Counted from the stretch's first letter, positions 17,465 to 26,697 are shown. The stretch is 64,000 bases of DNA from Mycobacterium sp. DL440 (GCF_011745145.1 NZ_CP050191.1:4109327-4173326); one strand, 5' to 3'. The notes: generated by a model from the letters alone, not told the origin. Numbers and translations are program-made.

Positions 17465-19123
17465 ATGAGTGCTGACATCACCGCAACCCCCGCCTGGCAG
17501 GCTTTGTCGAAGCACTACGACGAGATCCGCGACATCCATCTGACAGAGCTTTTCGCCGAGGATCCGACCCGCGGGACCGAACTTGTGTTGACCGTCGGCG
17601 ATCTCTACATCGACTACAGCAAGCACCGCGTCACCCGTCGGACGCTGGAATTGCTGGCCGACCTGGCGCACACCTCGGGGCTGGAGGCCCGGCGCGATGC
17701 GATGTTCGCCGGGGAGCACATCAACACCTCCGAGGACCGCGCGGTGCTGCACACCGCGCTGCGGTTGCCTGCCGACGCGTCGTTGACTGTTGACGGCCAG
17801 GACGTGGTGGCCGACGTGCACGAGGTCCTCGATCGCATGGGCGGGTTCACCGACCGGCTGCGCAGCGGCGAGTGGTCCGGCGCCACCGGCGACCGCATCA
17901 AGGCCGTGGTCAACATCGGCATCGGCGGTTCCGATCTGGGCCCGGTGATGGTGTACGACGCGCTGCGTCACTACGCGGACGCCGGCATCAGTGCCCGCTT
18001 CGTGTCGAACGTCGACCCCGCCGACCTGGTGGCGACGCTCGCCGATCTGGACCCGGCCACCACGCTTTTCATCGTCGCCTCCAAGACATTCTCCACGCTG
18101 GAGACGCTGACCAATGCCACCGCCGCGCGCCGCTGGCTGGTCGATGCCCTCGGCGAAGATGCCGTCGCCAAGCATTTCGTGGCGGTGTCCACCAACGCGA
18201 AGCTGGTGCAGGAGTTCGGCATCGACACCGACAACATGTTCGGGTTCTGGGACTGGGTCGGTGGCCGGTACTCGGTGGACTCGGCGATCGGGTTGTCCGT
18301 GATGGCCGTGATCGGCCGCGAGCGGTTCGCCGAATTCCTCGCCGGTTTCCATCTCGTCGACGAGCACTTCCGCACCGCGCCGCTGGCCGAGAACGCTCCG
18401 GCACTGCTGGGGCTGATCGGCCTCTGGTACTCGAATTTCTTTGGCGCGCAATCGCGTGCGGTGCTGCCGTACTCCAACGATCTGTCCCGGTTTGCGGCCT
18501 ACCTGCAGCAGTTGACCATGGAGTCCAACGGGAAGTCGGTGCGTGCCGACGGCACCGCCGTCACCACCGATACCGGTGAGATCTTCTGGGGCGAGCCGGG
18601 AACCAACGGCCAGCACGCGTTCTATCAGCTGCTGCACCAGGGCACCCGGTTGGTGCCGGCCGACTTCATCGGCTTCTCGCAACCCACCGACGACCTGCCG
18701 ACCGCCGACGGCACCGGCAGCATGCATGACCTGTTGATGAGCAACTTCTTCGCCCAGACCCAGGTGCTGGCATTCGGCAAAACGGCCGAAGCCATTGCAT
18801 CTGAACTTCCGGATGGGACTTCCGCTGCGGTTATCCCGCACAAGGTGATGCCCGGAAACCGACCGACGACGTCAATCCTGGCAACCAGGTTGACGCCGTC
18901 GGTGGTAGGCCAGCTCATCGCCCTCTACGAACACCAGGTGTTCACCGAGGGAGTGGTGTGGGGGATCGACTCCTTCGATCAGTGGGGCGTCGAGCTGGGC
19001 AAGACCCAGGCAAAGGCACTGCTGCCGGTGATCACCGAGTCGGAATCACCGGGCGAGCAGTCTGACTCGTCGACCGATGCGCTGGTGCGCCGGTATCGCG
19101 TCGAGCGCGGGCGGTCTGCCTAG
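17465..19123 (+). CDS. pgi: glucose-6-phosphate isomerase
   Basis: A 552-residue cytosolic glycolytic enzyme interconverting glucose-6-P and fructose-6-P; the M. tuberculosis enzyme is 553 residues. Diagnostic blocks: [46 protein letters not shown], the signature block starting [33 protein letters not shown] and, near the C-terminus, [15 protein letters not shown]. The ATG at 17465 ([12 protein letters not shown]) follows a GGTCGGGAGA ribosome-binding site; upstream in-frame codons belong to the gabD-pgi intergenic region. Confidence 0.97.
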   Translation: MSADITATPAWQALSKHYDEIRDIHLTELFAEDPTRGTELVLTVGDLYIDYSKHRVTRRTLELLADLAHTSGLEARRDAMFAGEHINTSEDRAVLHTALRLPADASLTVDGQDVVADVHEVLDRMGGFTDRLRSGEWSGATGDRIKAVVNIGIGGSDLGPVMVYDALRHYADAGISARFVSNVDPADLVATLADLDPATTLFIVASKTFSTLETLTNATAARRWLVDALGEDAVAKHFVAVSTNAKLVQEFGIDTDNMFGFWDWVGGRYSVDSAIGLSVMAVIGRERFAEFLAGFHLVDEHFRTAPLAENAPALLGLIGLWYSNFFGAQSRAVLPYSNDLSRFAAYLQQLTMESNGKSVRADGTAVTTDTGEIFWGEPGTNGQHAFYQLLHQGTRLVPADFIGFSQPTDDLPTADGTGSMHDLLMSNFFAQTQVLAFGKTAEAIASELPDGTSAAVIPHKVMPGNRPTTSILATRLTPSVVGQLIALYEHQVFTEGVVWGIDSFDQWGVELGKTQAKALLPVITESESPGEQSDSSTDALVRRYRVERGRSA

Positions 19124-19145
19124 ATATGTAGGCCCTAGAGGTCGC

Positions 19146-19556
19146 CTACGGCGCCGGGATGGAGGCGCAACCCACGTTCGGGATGCAGCCCTCGGCGCCG
19201 CCGGGTCCTGCAGTGCCGCCAGGTCCACCGGGAATTACGCCGCTGGCACCACCCGGCCCTGCCGTGCCGCCCGGGCCACCGGGAATCACACCCGTCGCGC
19301 CTTCAGGACCAGCCGCGCCGCCCGGGCCGCCCGGAATTACGCCGCTGGCACCACCCGGGCCTGCCGTGCCACCGGGGCCACCCGGAACTTGGCCGGTGGC
19401 GCCGCCAGGCCCGGCAGTTCCCATGTCGGAGCACGCCGTGCCGTCGGCATTGACACAAGGCGGTGGAGCAGGCTCAGCCATGGCCACGGGGCCAAAGGCG
19501 ACAGCACCTGCCGCAGCGCCTGCAAAGAGCATCGAGGCAATCAATTTTGTGGTCAT
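19146..19556 (-). CDS. secreted Gly/Pro-rich repeat protein (collagen-like style)
   Basis: 136 residues. A signal peptide ends near AMA-EPAPP, then two Cys (CVNADGTAC). From about residue 46 come five 17-residue tandem repeats of the form GTAGPGGASGVIPGGPG, and the end is GCIPNVGCASIPAP. The last repeat is degenerate. Four cysteines in two pairs may form disulfides that frame the repeats. Not a strict Gly-X-Y collagen; function unknown. A proline-rich frame on the other strand is only its shadow, because the signal peptide is on this strand. The ATG is 51 bp from the end of a MITE-like element. Confidence 0.75.
   Translation of the reverse strand: MTTKLIASMLFAGAAAGAVAFGPVAMAEPAPPPCVNADGTACSDMGTAGPGGATGQVPGGPGGTAGPGGASGVIPGGPGGAAGPEGATGVIPGGPGGTAGPGGASGVIPGGPGGTAGPGGAEGCIPNVGCASIPAP
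19170..19421 (-). repeat. 51-bp tandem repeat inside the secreted Gly/Pro-rich gene
   Basis: About five tandem units of 51 bp encode the 17-residue GTAGPGGASGVIPGGPG repeat. Two units are nearly identical at the nucleotide level, which suggests recent unit duplication and likely length variation between strains. Confidence 0.75.
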
Positions 19557-19606
19557 GAAGGCGGGCTACCCAGATTCACCCCGTGCTGAAACCCCGGCGG
19601 CCTAGC

Positions 19607-19874
19607 AGCGACTTTTCAGCGACAATCGCCCATGGATACCCCGCGCCACTCTGGCCCCACGATTGATCAGTACTTGCGTCACTTCAGTGAGCTTCAATCA
19701 CTTCAGCAACAGAATTCGGGTTGACCGGTTGTCAGCGACAGTGTCGCTGACAACCGGTCATTGGACAGACGAGCCTGGAGAGGCCAATGGTGCCGATGTG
19801 CCGACAACGGCCAGCGACAACGTGTTCAGCGATGCTGATGTTGCTCAAGTGGCGATTGTCGCTGAAAAGTCGCT
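19607..19874. mobile_element. MITE-like element with 24-bp terminal inverted repeats
   Basis: The ends 19607-19630 and 19851-19874 are perfect inverted repeats of 24 bp (AGCGACTTTTCAGCGACAAT... at the left). The element is 268 bp, has no convincing coding sequence and contains a near-perfect internal palindrome (19722-19760). The heptamer AGCGACA/AGCGACT or its complement occurs about seven times inside, resembling repeated transposase-binding sites. No target-site duplication is obvious. It probably descends from an insertion sequence whose transposase is not in this window. Confidence 0.7.
19722..19760. repeat. 39-bp near-perfect palindrome inside the MITE-like element
   Basis: The 19-bp arms 19722-19740 and 19742-19760 are perfect complements around a single G. 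The left arm is TGACCGGTTGTCAGCGACA. It contains the same GCGACA core as the element's terminal repeats. Confidence 0.8.
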
Positions 19875-19950
19875 AACAGCCGGGCACATCGACACCCCGC
19901 GAAAATCTCGGGTGTGATTGTCTGCGACGAGGCGCCCCGAAAGGCCCGGA

Positions 19951-20700
19951 CTAGGCGAAACGCTTGGTGTACTTCGGCGGCAGCAGCCGCATCACCTGGG
20001 TCAGCGGCGACCACGGCCAGCGCGGCACGACGGCCCGGCCCTTCTCCTTCTCGATGGCCTCGACCATCGCGCGCACGCCGGTCTCGTTGTCGACCATGAG
20101 CATCGTGGTCGCCGACTTGGCGGTCATCTCCGACTCGATGTAGCCCGGCTCGATCACCGTCACCCGGATCGGTCCCTTGTCGTACTCTGCGCGCAGCGAC
20201 TCTCCGAGTGACGTCATCCCGGCTTTCGACGCGCAGTAGGCGGCCTTGCCGCCGGGCACACCGGTGTTGCCCAGCACCGACGAGATCAACACGAGGTGAC
20301 CGCTGCCGGACTTCTTGAACATCTCCAGCGCCGTCTCGATCTGCACCAGACCCGCGATCAGGTTGGTCTCGATGGTGGCCTTGTTCGCCCACGGCTTGCC
20401 CTCGCCCAGCGGCCAGCCCTTGCCGATCCCCGCGTTGACAATCACCCGGTCGATGCCGCCGAGTTCCTCGGACAACTCACCGAACACCTGTGGCACGGCC
20501 TCATGGTCGTTGACGTCCAGCGCAGCGACCGCGACCTTGACGTAGGGGTGCCGGTCGGCCAGCTCGGCCTTGAGCTCGTCGAGGCGCTCGGTACGCCGGG
20601 CACACAGCGCCAGGTCCCGGCCCTTGGCCGCGAATTGACGGGCCATGCCCGCGCCCAGTCCGGAGCTGGCACCGGTGATGAGGATCTTCTGACGGGTCAT
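19951..20700 (-). CDS. SDR-family oxidoreductase (Rv0945-like)
   Basis: A 249-residue classical short-chain dehydrogenase. The NAD(P) motif is TGASSGLGAGMA, with CARRTERLDEL after strand 2 suggesting NADP preference, then NAGIG, ISSVLGN with the catalytic Ser, and YCASK with the catalytic Tyr/Lys. It sits immediately downstream of the Fpg-like gene on the same strand (42-bp gap), as Rv0944-Rv0945 are adjacent in M. tuberculosis. Substrate unknown. Confidence 0.88.
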   Translation of the reverse strand: MTRQKILITGASSGLGAGMARQFAAKGRDLALCARRTERLDELKAELADRHPYVKVAVAALDVNDHEAVPQVFGELSEELGGIDRVIVNAGIGKGWPLGEGKPWANKATIETNLIAGLVQIETALEMFKKSGSGHLVLISSVLGNTGVPGGKAAYCASKAGMTSLGESLRAEYDKGPIRVTVIEPGYIESEMTAKSATTMLMVDNETGVRAMVEAIEKEKGRAVVPRWPWSPLTQVMRLLPPKYTKRFA

Positions 20701-20742
20701 CGCTGCAGGATAACCGAGTTAGACAACTGTCAAAAACGCGGT

Positions 20743-21630
20743 CTATTTGAGTAGTCGCGACATCCGCCGGTCGGCCAGCACCTTGCCGCCCGTCTGACAC
20801 GTCGGGCAGTACTGGAACGACTTGTCGGCGAAAGACACCTCCCGCACGGTGTCCCCGCACACCGGGCACGGCAATCCCGTGCGGGCATGTACGCGCAGGC
20901 CCGACCGCTTCTCCCCCTTGAGCGTCGCGGCCTGCTGACCCACCGACCGCGTCACCGCATCGGTGAGCACCGAGAGCATCGCGTCATGCAGCGCGCCGAG
21001 TTGGGCATCGGTCAGCTTGCCCGCCGTGGCGAACGGCGACAGCTTGGCTACGTGCAGGATCTCGTCGCTGTAGGCATTGCCGATGCCGGCGATCACCTTC
21101 TGATCGGTGATCACCGTCTTGATCCGCCCGCCTTGCCCGGCCAGCACACCAGCCAGCCCGGCCGAATCGAGCGACAGCGCATCAGGCCCGAGCGAGGCAA
21201 TCTGTGGCACATCGAGAGGATCGGCGACAATCCAGACCGCCAACCGTTTCTGGGTGCCGGCCTCGGTGAGGTCAAAGCCCACCGCAGGACTGGATGTCGC
21301 CGCCGGGGCGGCTCCGTCGCCAAGGTGTACGCGCAGGGCGATCGGGCCCTTCCCTGACGGTTTGAGCGGCGTCGGCGCCAACTTGTCCGACCAACGCAAC
21401 CAACCCGCCCGGGACAGGTGCGTGATCAGGTGCCAGGGGCCTACTTCCAGGCCAAGGTACTTACCCCAGCGGTTCGCCCCGGTGACGGTCTGGCCGTGCA
21501 ACGCCGTCGTCGGCGGATCGAACGTCTTGAGCACCGACAACGCGGCCACGTCGATCCGGGTGACCACCCGGTCCGTCGCATGCCGGCGCAGATAATCGGC
21601 CAACGCCTCGACTTCGGGCAGTTCAGGCAT
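20743..21630 (-). CDS. Fpg/Nei-family DNA glycosylase (Rv0944-like)
   Basis: A 295-residue base-excision-repair enzyme. The N-terminus MPELPEVEALADYLRRH carries Pro2 and Glu3, the catalytic pair after Met removal. The H2TH region reads KTVITDQKVIAGIGNAYSDEILH. A C-terminal zinc finger has two Cys pairs, CPVC and CPTC. The domain set is complete, so it should be active on oxidised bases. Substrate preference (8-oxoG or pyrimidines) cannot be told from motifs alone. From memory the M. tuberculosis Rv0944 is a shorter protein. Confidence 0.9.
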   Translation of the reverse strand: MPELPEVEALADYLRRHATDRVVTRIDVAALSVLKTFDPPTTALHGQTVTGANRWGKYLGLEVGPWHLITHLSRAGWLRWSDKLAPTPLKPSGKGPIALRVHLGDGAAPAATSSPAVGFDLTEAGTQKRLAVWIVADPLDVPQIASLGPDALSLDSAGLAGVLAGQGGRIKTVITDQKVIAGIGNAYSDEILHVAKLSPFATAGKLTDAQLGALHDAMLSVLTDAVTRSVGQQAATLKGEKRSGLRVHARTGLPCPVCGDTVREVSFADKSFQYCPTCQTGGKVLADRRMSRLLK

Positions 21631-21670
21631 GGCTCCAGTGTGTCAGCGAAACGCCGAGCATGCTGTAGAC

Positions 21671-23416
21671 ATGTCCAATCGGCCTGCTCCCCGGGCGACC
21701 AACCCGCTGCAGCACATCTTCGTGATCAACAGCGTGCCGCGCCGGTGGCCGTTCGCGCTGCGCGCCGGAATCTGTATGGCCGTACCGGTTCTGGTGGGCT
21801 GGCTGGCCGGCGACACCACGGCCGGGTTGATCGCCACCATCGGCGGATTCACGTCGCTGTACGGCAGTGGCCGCCCATACCTGAACCGCGGCGCGTTCCT
21901 GGCGGTGGTCGTCGTGAGCTTCGCGGCCGCGGTGGCACTCGGGGACTGGGCATCGTCGACCCCCTGGCTGGGCGTGCTGACTGTGACGGTGATCGCCGCG
22001 GTGGCCACCCTGGTCTGCCACGCCCTGAGCGTCGGACCGCCCGGGGCCTACATGTTGGTGCTGGCCTGCGCCGCGGGCACCGGCACCCCGGCCACGCTGC
22101 ACCTGAGCCCGGCTCATCACGCGACGCTGGTCCTCGCGGGCGGCGCGTTCTCCTGACTGGTGCACATGTCGGGCGCACTGATCCGTCCACGTGGACCGGA
22201 GAAGGCTGCGGTGGCCGCAGCTGCCGGCGCCGTCGCCGCCTACATCGAGAACCCCTCGGCCGACACTCGCCACCGGGCCGCGCTCCTGCTGCACACCGCC
22301 TGGGTCACGCTGGTCACTTATCAACCGGTGCAACCGAAACCGGATCAGGCGCTGTATCGGTTGCGGGTCGTCAACCGTCGGCTGCATGAGCTGTTCGCCG
22401 AGGCCATGCGGGCCGCTGATACGGGCGCGCCGGCTCCCGAAGGCGGCGCGGACCTGGCCCGGCACCTGGCCACCGTGCCCGCCGACGCGATCGCCGATGA
22501 GCATGGCGCCGAAGGAGTTCCGCTCGGCAGGCCCAGCGTCGCGCGATTGCTGCGCCGCGCTCTGACGCCGGGCTCGGTGTCGCTACAACTGGCGGCGCGG
22601 GTCGCCGTCGCGGTGTTGTTCTCGGGCGTCATCGCCGTACTGATCTCGCAGGCCCTGACCATGACCCACGCGTACTGGGCGATGGCCGCCGCGGTGCTGA
22701 TGCTGCATCAGGGCTTCGACTGGCAACGCACGGTGGCCCGCGGGATCGAACGGACGCTCGGCACGTGGCTCGGGCTCGGTGTGGCCGGCTCGATCCTCGC
22801 GTTGCACCCGCAAGGCCTCTGCCTGGTACTGGTGATCGGGGCGCTGCAATTCACCATCGAGATGTACGTGCTGCGCAACTACACCCTGGCCGTCGTGTTC
22901 ATCACGCCCGCAGCCCTCACCATCGCCTCCGGCGGCCAACCTGTCGACAATCTCGGCGAACTGCTGCTGACCCGCGGTAGCGACACCCTGATCGGGTGTG
23001 CGGTGGCCCTGGCGGTGTACTGGGCGACCCAGCGTCTGCGCCACCCGACCGGCGTGCCGAGGGCGATCACGGGCACACTCGACGCGGTCACCGCGACCCT
23101 GCCGCACCTGGCGGCCGGCGACGCCACCTCCCCGACGGCCCGCACCGAGCGGCGCGATCTGCAACTGCGGGCCATGGAACTACTGCCGGCCTATGACGCG
23201 AGCGTCGGCGGATCCCCCGCGCAACGCCTTGGCGCCGAACGGATGTGGCCGACAGTCGTGGCCACCGAACAACTCGCCTACCGCACACTGGCGGCCTGCT
23301 GGGGCGCCGAACGGGACGGCACTACCGAGGCCGGCGCCGCCGCCGCGACAGACACCACGGCGGCGCTGACCGAGCAGGCGTGCGCCCTACGCGAGAGCCT
23401 TGACGAACGACAGTAG
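21671..23416 (+). pseudogene. FUSC/aromatic-acid-exporter-type membrane protein gene interrupted by an in-frame TGA
   Basis: Two open segments lie in one frame, 21671-22153 and 22157-23416, separated only by TGA at 22154-22156. Protein context is GGAFS-stop-LVHMSGAL, where relatives usually carry Trp (TGG), so a single G-to-A change explains it. N-terminal half: Pro/Arg leader, then about five membrane helices. C-terminal half: a cytoplasmic region and a second helix bundle (YWAMAAAVLMLHQGFDWQRT, typical of FUSC proteins). Without the stop it would be about 581 residues. It may be a nonsense pseudogene, a read-through gene or a sequencing error. The 3' end overlaps the convergent holin-like gene by 30 bp. 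Confidence 0.75.
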
Positions 23417-23770
23417 CCAGCTCACCAGCGACAGCACGATCGCCGCCCAGATGGCGGTCCACCAGAACTGGTCGATGTGCAGGCCCCAACCCGTGGTGTT
23501 GTCGGTGATCCACGAGGTGATCCACAGCATCAGCGCGTTGATCACGATGTGGATCAGGCCGAGCGTGAGGATGTAGAGCGGGATCGACAGGATCTGCACG
23601 ATCGGCTTCACGAACGCGTTGACCAGACCGAAGATCACCGCGACGACGAAGATGATGCCCACCCTGGCGATGGTGGTGTCACCGCCGATGAAGTAGATCC
23701 CCGGCACGACGAGAGTGACCACCCAGAGCGCGAATCCGGTTATCGCGGCGCGCAGGAGAAATGAGCTCAT
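23387..23770 (-). CDS. four-helix membrane protein, mycobacterial phage-holin superfamily IV (PF04020-like)
   Basis: A 127-residue protein with four predicted membrane helices and the family pattern VVAVIFGLVNAFVKPIVQILSIPLYILTLGLIHIVINALML (shown as consecutive helices 2 and 3; key residues N-x-KP and the Pro after S-I). Widespread chromosomal family of unknown role despite the holin name; there is no phage context here. It lies 6 bp downstream of cobF on the same strand and could be cotranscribed with it. Confidence 0.8.
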   Translation of the reverse strand: MSSFLLRAAITGFALWVVTLVVPGIYFIGGDTTIARVGIIFVVAVIFGLVNAFVKPIVQILSIPLYILTLGLIHIVINALMLWITSWITDNTTGWGLHIDQFWWTAIWAAIVLSLVSWLLSFVKALA

Positions 23771-23776
23771 GGCGGT

Positions 23777-24535
23777 CTAGTCTGCCGATCGCAGCAGGTA
23801 TGTGTCCATGATCCAGCCGTGACGGGTCCTGGCTTCGGCACGCGCAGCAACGATTTCGGCGCCGATCTCGCCGACGGTTCCCGCGTACAGCAACTCGTCG
23901 GGCGTGCCCAGGTAGGCACCCCACCAGATGCGGGTCTGCGGCGGGCACTGGGTGAACGCGCAGTCGGCGTCGAGCATCACCACGGCGCTTCCTGTCAGCC
24001 CGTGCTCACGTAGCTGACGTCCGGTGGTGATCAGCACCGGTTCGCCGACGTCATTGAGCGGGATGCGGTGCCGAGCGGTCAGCACCTGAATCGCGGTGAT
24101 GCCGGGGATGACGTCGTAGGCGAACTCGACGTGCTCACCGACCATCTCCAGGATCCGCAGGGTGCTGTCGTACAACGACGGGTCTCCCCAGGCCAGAAAC
24201 GCCCCGACGCCGTCAGGGCCGAGTTCGGTTTCGATGGCCTCCGCCCAGATCCGGGCCCGCTCCGCATGCCAGTCCGCCACGACCTGGCGGTAACCCGGTG
24301 CGTCACCGGCCGCGGCGCGGGGCGGGTCGACCAGCTCGACGAAGCGGTAGTCGGGTTCGGTGATAAAACGGTCGCAGATCAGCTTGCGCACCGCGACCAG
24401 ATCGTCGGCCGCACCCCGGCGCGGGCCCTTGTCCATCGCGAAGAACACCTGGGTGTCGTTGAGCGCGGAAATGGCCTGGGCCGTGACGAAGTCCGGATCA
24501 CCGGCTCCGATTCCGATGACATGGATGCGACGCAC
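23777..24535 (-). CDS. cobF: precorrin-6A synthase (deacetylating) CobF
   Basis: 252 residues, SAM-dependent methyltransferase of aerobic cobalamin synthesis: methylates precorrin-5 at C-1 with loss of acetate. Motifs: IHVIGIGAGDPDFVTAQA at the N-terminus, AWGDPSLYDSTLRI (the GDP-x-x-Y of tetrapyrrole methylases) and VIPGITAIQVLTARHRIPL. GTG start. Established: cobF is missing in M. tuberculosis but present in M. canettii and environmental mycobacteria, which fits a rapid-grower assignment. It lies alone here, away from other cob genes. Confidence 0.92.
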   Translation of the reverse strand: MRRIHVIGIGAGDPDFVTAQAISALNDTQVFFAMDKGPRRGAADDLVAVRKLICDRFITEPDYRFVELVDPPRAAAGDAPGYRQVVADWHAERARIWAEAIETELGPDGVGAFLAWGDPSLYDSTLRILEMVGEHVEFAYDVIPGITAIQVLTARHRIPLNDVGEPVLITTGRQLREHGLTGSAVVMLDADCAFTQCPPQTRIWWGAYLGTPDELLYAGTVGEIGAEIVAARAEARTRHGWIMDTYLLRSAD

Positions 24536-24559
24536 CGTCGAAGGTTATCCGAACCGGAA

Positions 24560-24587
24560 CCGGGTACCCCAAGTATCCGGTACCCGG
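24560..24587. promoter_or_regulatory. inverted repeat between cobF and the diiron oxygenase gene
   Basis: CCGGGTACC (24560-24568) and GGTACCCGG (24579-24587) form a 9-bp inverted repeat with a 10-nt spacer, 25 bp upstream of the cobF start and next to the putative promoter of the divergent gene. A candidate operator serving either direction. Confidence 0.4.
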
Positions 24588-24591
24588 GGTA

Positions 24592-24621
24592 TTGACATCA
24601 TGCATTGTCGGTACCTACCGT
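24592..24621 (+). promoter_or_regulatory. candidate sigma-A promoter of the diiron oxygenase gene
   Basis: A perfect TTGACA (24592-24597) is followed after 18 bp by TACCGT (24616-24621), which fits the mycobacterial TANNNT -10 pattern. It lies about 40 bp upstream of the chosen GTG start. Confidence 0.5.
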
Positions 24622-24659
24622 CGGAAAGAGGGGGACCACAAACGAAGGGAACGTCAACG

Positions 24660-25940
24660 GTGACAACTTCGGTCAGACCCGGCGAAGGCTCGGCCAACGC
24701 CGCGCGGCGGGACGCGTTCTCCGAACGCCTGCTCAAGGGTTCGGTTCGCAAGTCGTACGCGCCGGTGGTGGACATCGACTGGCAGGCGCCGATCGATCCG
24801 GACAAGTTCTTCCTGCCGCCGACGATCGTGTCGCTGTACGGAACTCCGTTGTGGGACAGCATGACCCGCCAAGAGCAGATCGAGCTGTCACGCGAGGAGC
24901 TGGCCAACACCCTCTCGGCGGGCATCTGGTTCGAGAACATCCTCAACCAATCGCTGCTGCGCAAGATGATGCATCAGGACCCCACCTCGAATTCCACGCA
25001 CTACGAGCTCACTGAACTCGGCGACGAGACCCGGCACATGGTGATGTTCGGCAAGGCCATCGACAAGATCGGCGCCAAGCCGGTGCGGCCGCGGCTGTAC
25101 CAGCGCATGATCATCAACTCGCTGCCCTTCTTCTTCCGCGGCTCGGTGCTGTGGGTGGCCGCGCTGATCGGTGAAGAGATCTTCGACTCGCTGCAGCGGC
25201 AGATGATGGACGACCCCGAATTGCAGCCGATGGTGCAGCGCCTCATGCGCATCCATGTCACCGAGGAAGCCCGCCACATCCAGTTCGCGCGGGACGGCCT
25301 GCGCGGGCGCACTCCGTCGATGCGCTGGTACCAACGCATGTGGGTGGCCAACCTCAACGGGATCGGCGGATTGTTCTTCCGCTATCTGTTCACCAACAAG
25401 GTGCAGTACGCGCGCGTCGGTCTGAACGCCCGCGCCGCCCGCCAGATGGCCCGGGCCAGCGCGCACCGTCGCGAGGTGCAGATCTCCGGATTCGCCTCGC
25501 TCGCGGCCTTCCTCGAAGAGGTCGGGTTGATGGGCCGCATCGGGCGCCGGATGTGGCGGCGTTCGGGCTTCCTTCCGGCGAAGGCTCCGCGTGGCATCGC
25601 CGGGTCAGCGGGTACTCCCGAGATTCCCGGGACCGGCATCACCGAAGAAGTGTTCGGCGGGCTCGCCATCCTCGACACCGGTGACGGCGATCGCCGGGTG
25701 AATGTGCGGCTGGCCGGCCATCTCGATCCGATCGACGGGAAATACCACTGGCGCGGAACGATTCTCGATGCACCGAGCACCGTCGCCCCCGGGCCGGTGC
25801 GGCTGAGCATCGGCAACCGCACCGTCGACGCCCGCATCACCGAGCGCACTTCGCAGGGCACACACTCGATCGCCGGCGTCGGTCAACCGCCCTTTGAACT
25901 GGACGACGTCGACGGGTCCGACGTCAGCGTCGCCGGATAA
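24660..25940 (+). CDS. AurF-type diiron oxygenase family protein
   Basis: About 426 residues. Two ExxRH-type metal motifs are visible: LTELGDETRHMVMFGK and VTEEARHIQFARDG. A further carboxylate helix is WVAALIGEEIFDSLQRQM. This is the ferritin-like layout of AurF p-aminobenzoate N-oxygenase and relatives (PF11583). The C-terminal 100 residues form a beta-rich extension (VRLAGHLDPIDGKYHWRGTI) of the kind seen in mycobacterial members annotated DUF4873-like; that assignment is tentative. The GTG at 24660 follows AAGGGA at good spacing. An in-frame ATG at 24600 falls inside the promoter and was not used. Substrate unknown. Confidence 0.82.
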   Translation: MTTSVRPGEGSANAARRDAFSERLLKGSVRKSYAPVVDIDWQAPIDPDKFFLPPTIVSLYGTPLWDSMTRQEQIELSREELANTLSAGIWFENILNQSLLRKMMHQDPTSNSTHYELTELGDETRHMVMFGKAIDKIGAKPVRPRLYQRMIINSLPFFFRGSVLWVAALIGEEIFDSLQRQMMDDPELQPMVQRLMRIHVTEEARHIQFARDGLRGRTPSMRWYQRMWVANLNGIGGLFFRYLFTNKVQYARVGLNARAARQMARASAHRREVQISGFASLAAFLEEVGLMGRIGRRMWRRSGFLPAKAPRGIAGSAGTPEIPGTGITEEVFGGLAILDTGDGDRRVNVRLAGHLDPIDGKYHWRGTILDAPSTVAPGPVRLSIGNRTVDARITERTSQGTHSIAGVGQPPFELDDVDGSDVSVAG

Positions 25941-26690
25941 GTACCGCGCGGCCGAGCAATCCGACGGCGAACACCGCCCCGCCGATCCCGGAGATCAGCA
26001 GTGGCAGCTGGCCGGCCCACTGCCCTGCAGGTCGGAGCCGACCAGCGAGGACACCCAGGCCTTGCTCACCCCGTCGGTGCAGCCCGTGAACAGGCCATAG
26101 GCCCGATCAGCAGCCAGGCCAGCAGCGGATCGGTCGCCAACCCCAGCCCAGCCGGGAAACTGGAGATGGCATACACCACGTTGTAGGTGACGTAGGCCAG
26201 GATCACCTCGACAACCGAGAAGCCGATCTCGTTGAGCCGCAACAACAGCAGCGCGTCGGGGAAATTCACCAAGCCGAATGCCACCAGCACGGCCGTCACG
26301 CGCCAGTATCCGCCGGGCAGGTCCCGCACCCGGGCGAACACCGGCTGGCGCTCCTTACGCGGCTCGGCCCGACGTTTCTCGGAAACCAGGAACACCAGGG
26401 CGACGCTGAGCACCGCGGGCACCACAGCCACCCACAGCAGCGGCGCGATCTGATGGTCGAGCAGCTCGTAGCCGGCCAACCCCAACAGCGGCCCGACGAC
26501 GGCGCCCGTGGTGGCCATCGCCCGGTGGAATCCGAAGACCCGGCCGCGGGCGGCGTCGTCGACGTCGGCGACCAGCAGGGCATCCCGCGGCGTACCGCGG
26601 ATCCCTGTGCCAAGCCGGTCCACCACGCGACCCGCGAGCACGCCCGACCACGCACCGGCACCCGGCCATCTTGCCTGCCCGATCCGCCCC
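25924..26690 (-). pseudogene. MFS transporter remnant
   Basis: The longest open stretch (about 26066-26650) encodes a major-facilitator fragment with VDRLGTGIRGTPRDALL and FGFHRAMATTGAVVGPLLGL, a known MFS subgroup pattern. The first helices are missing. At the 3' end the frame is lost: YGLFTGCTDGVSKAWVSSLV continues in another frame, and LISGIGGAVFAVGLLGRA in yet another, ending at 25924. At least two frameshifts plus a deletion are needed to explain this, so it cannot make a transporter. It overlaps the end of the convergent diiron gene by 17 bp. Confidence 0.8.
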
Positions 26691-26697
26691 ACAGAAC

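Noticed and set aside
19128..19149. GTAGGC/GCCTAC hairpin after pgi as a terminator
   Set aside because: Only a 6-bp stem with a 10-nt loop, no T-run, and it overlaps the stop of the convergent gene.
19159..19605. Proline-rich collagen-like frame on the plus strand opposite the secreted repeat protein
   Set aside because: The signal peptide, Cys pairs and start codon belong to the minus strand; the plus frame is a shadow of the repeats and has no ribosome-binding site.
19663..19917. Possible small protein inside the MITE-like element
   Set aside because: No ribosome-binding site, crosses the right terminal repeat, and no recognisable sequence.
23387..23770. Prophage holin
   Set aside because: The family name only; there are no phage genes around and the family is a general chromosomal one.
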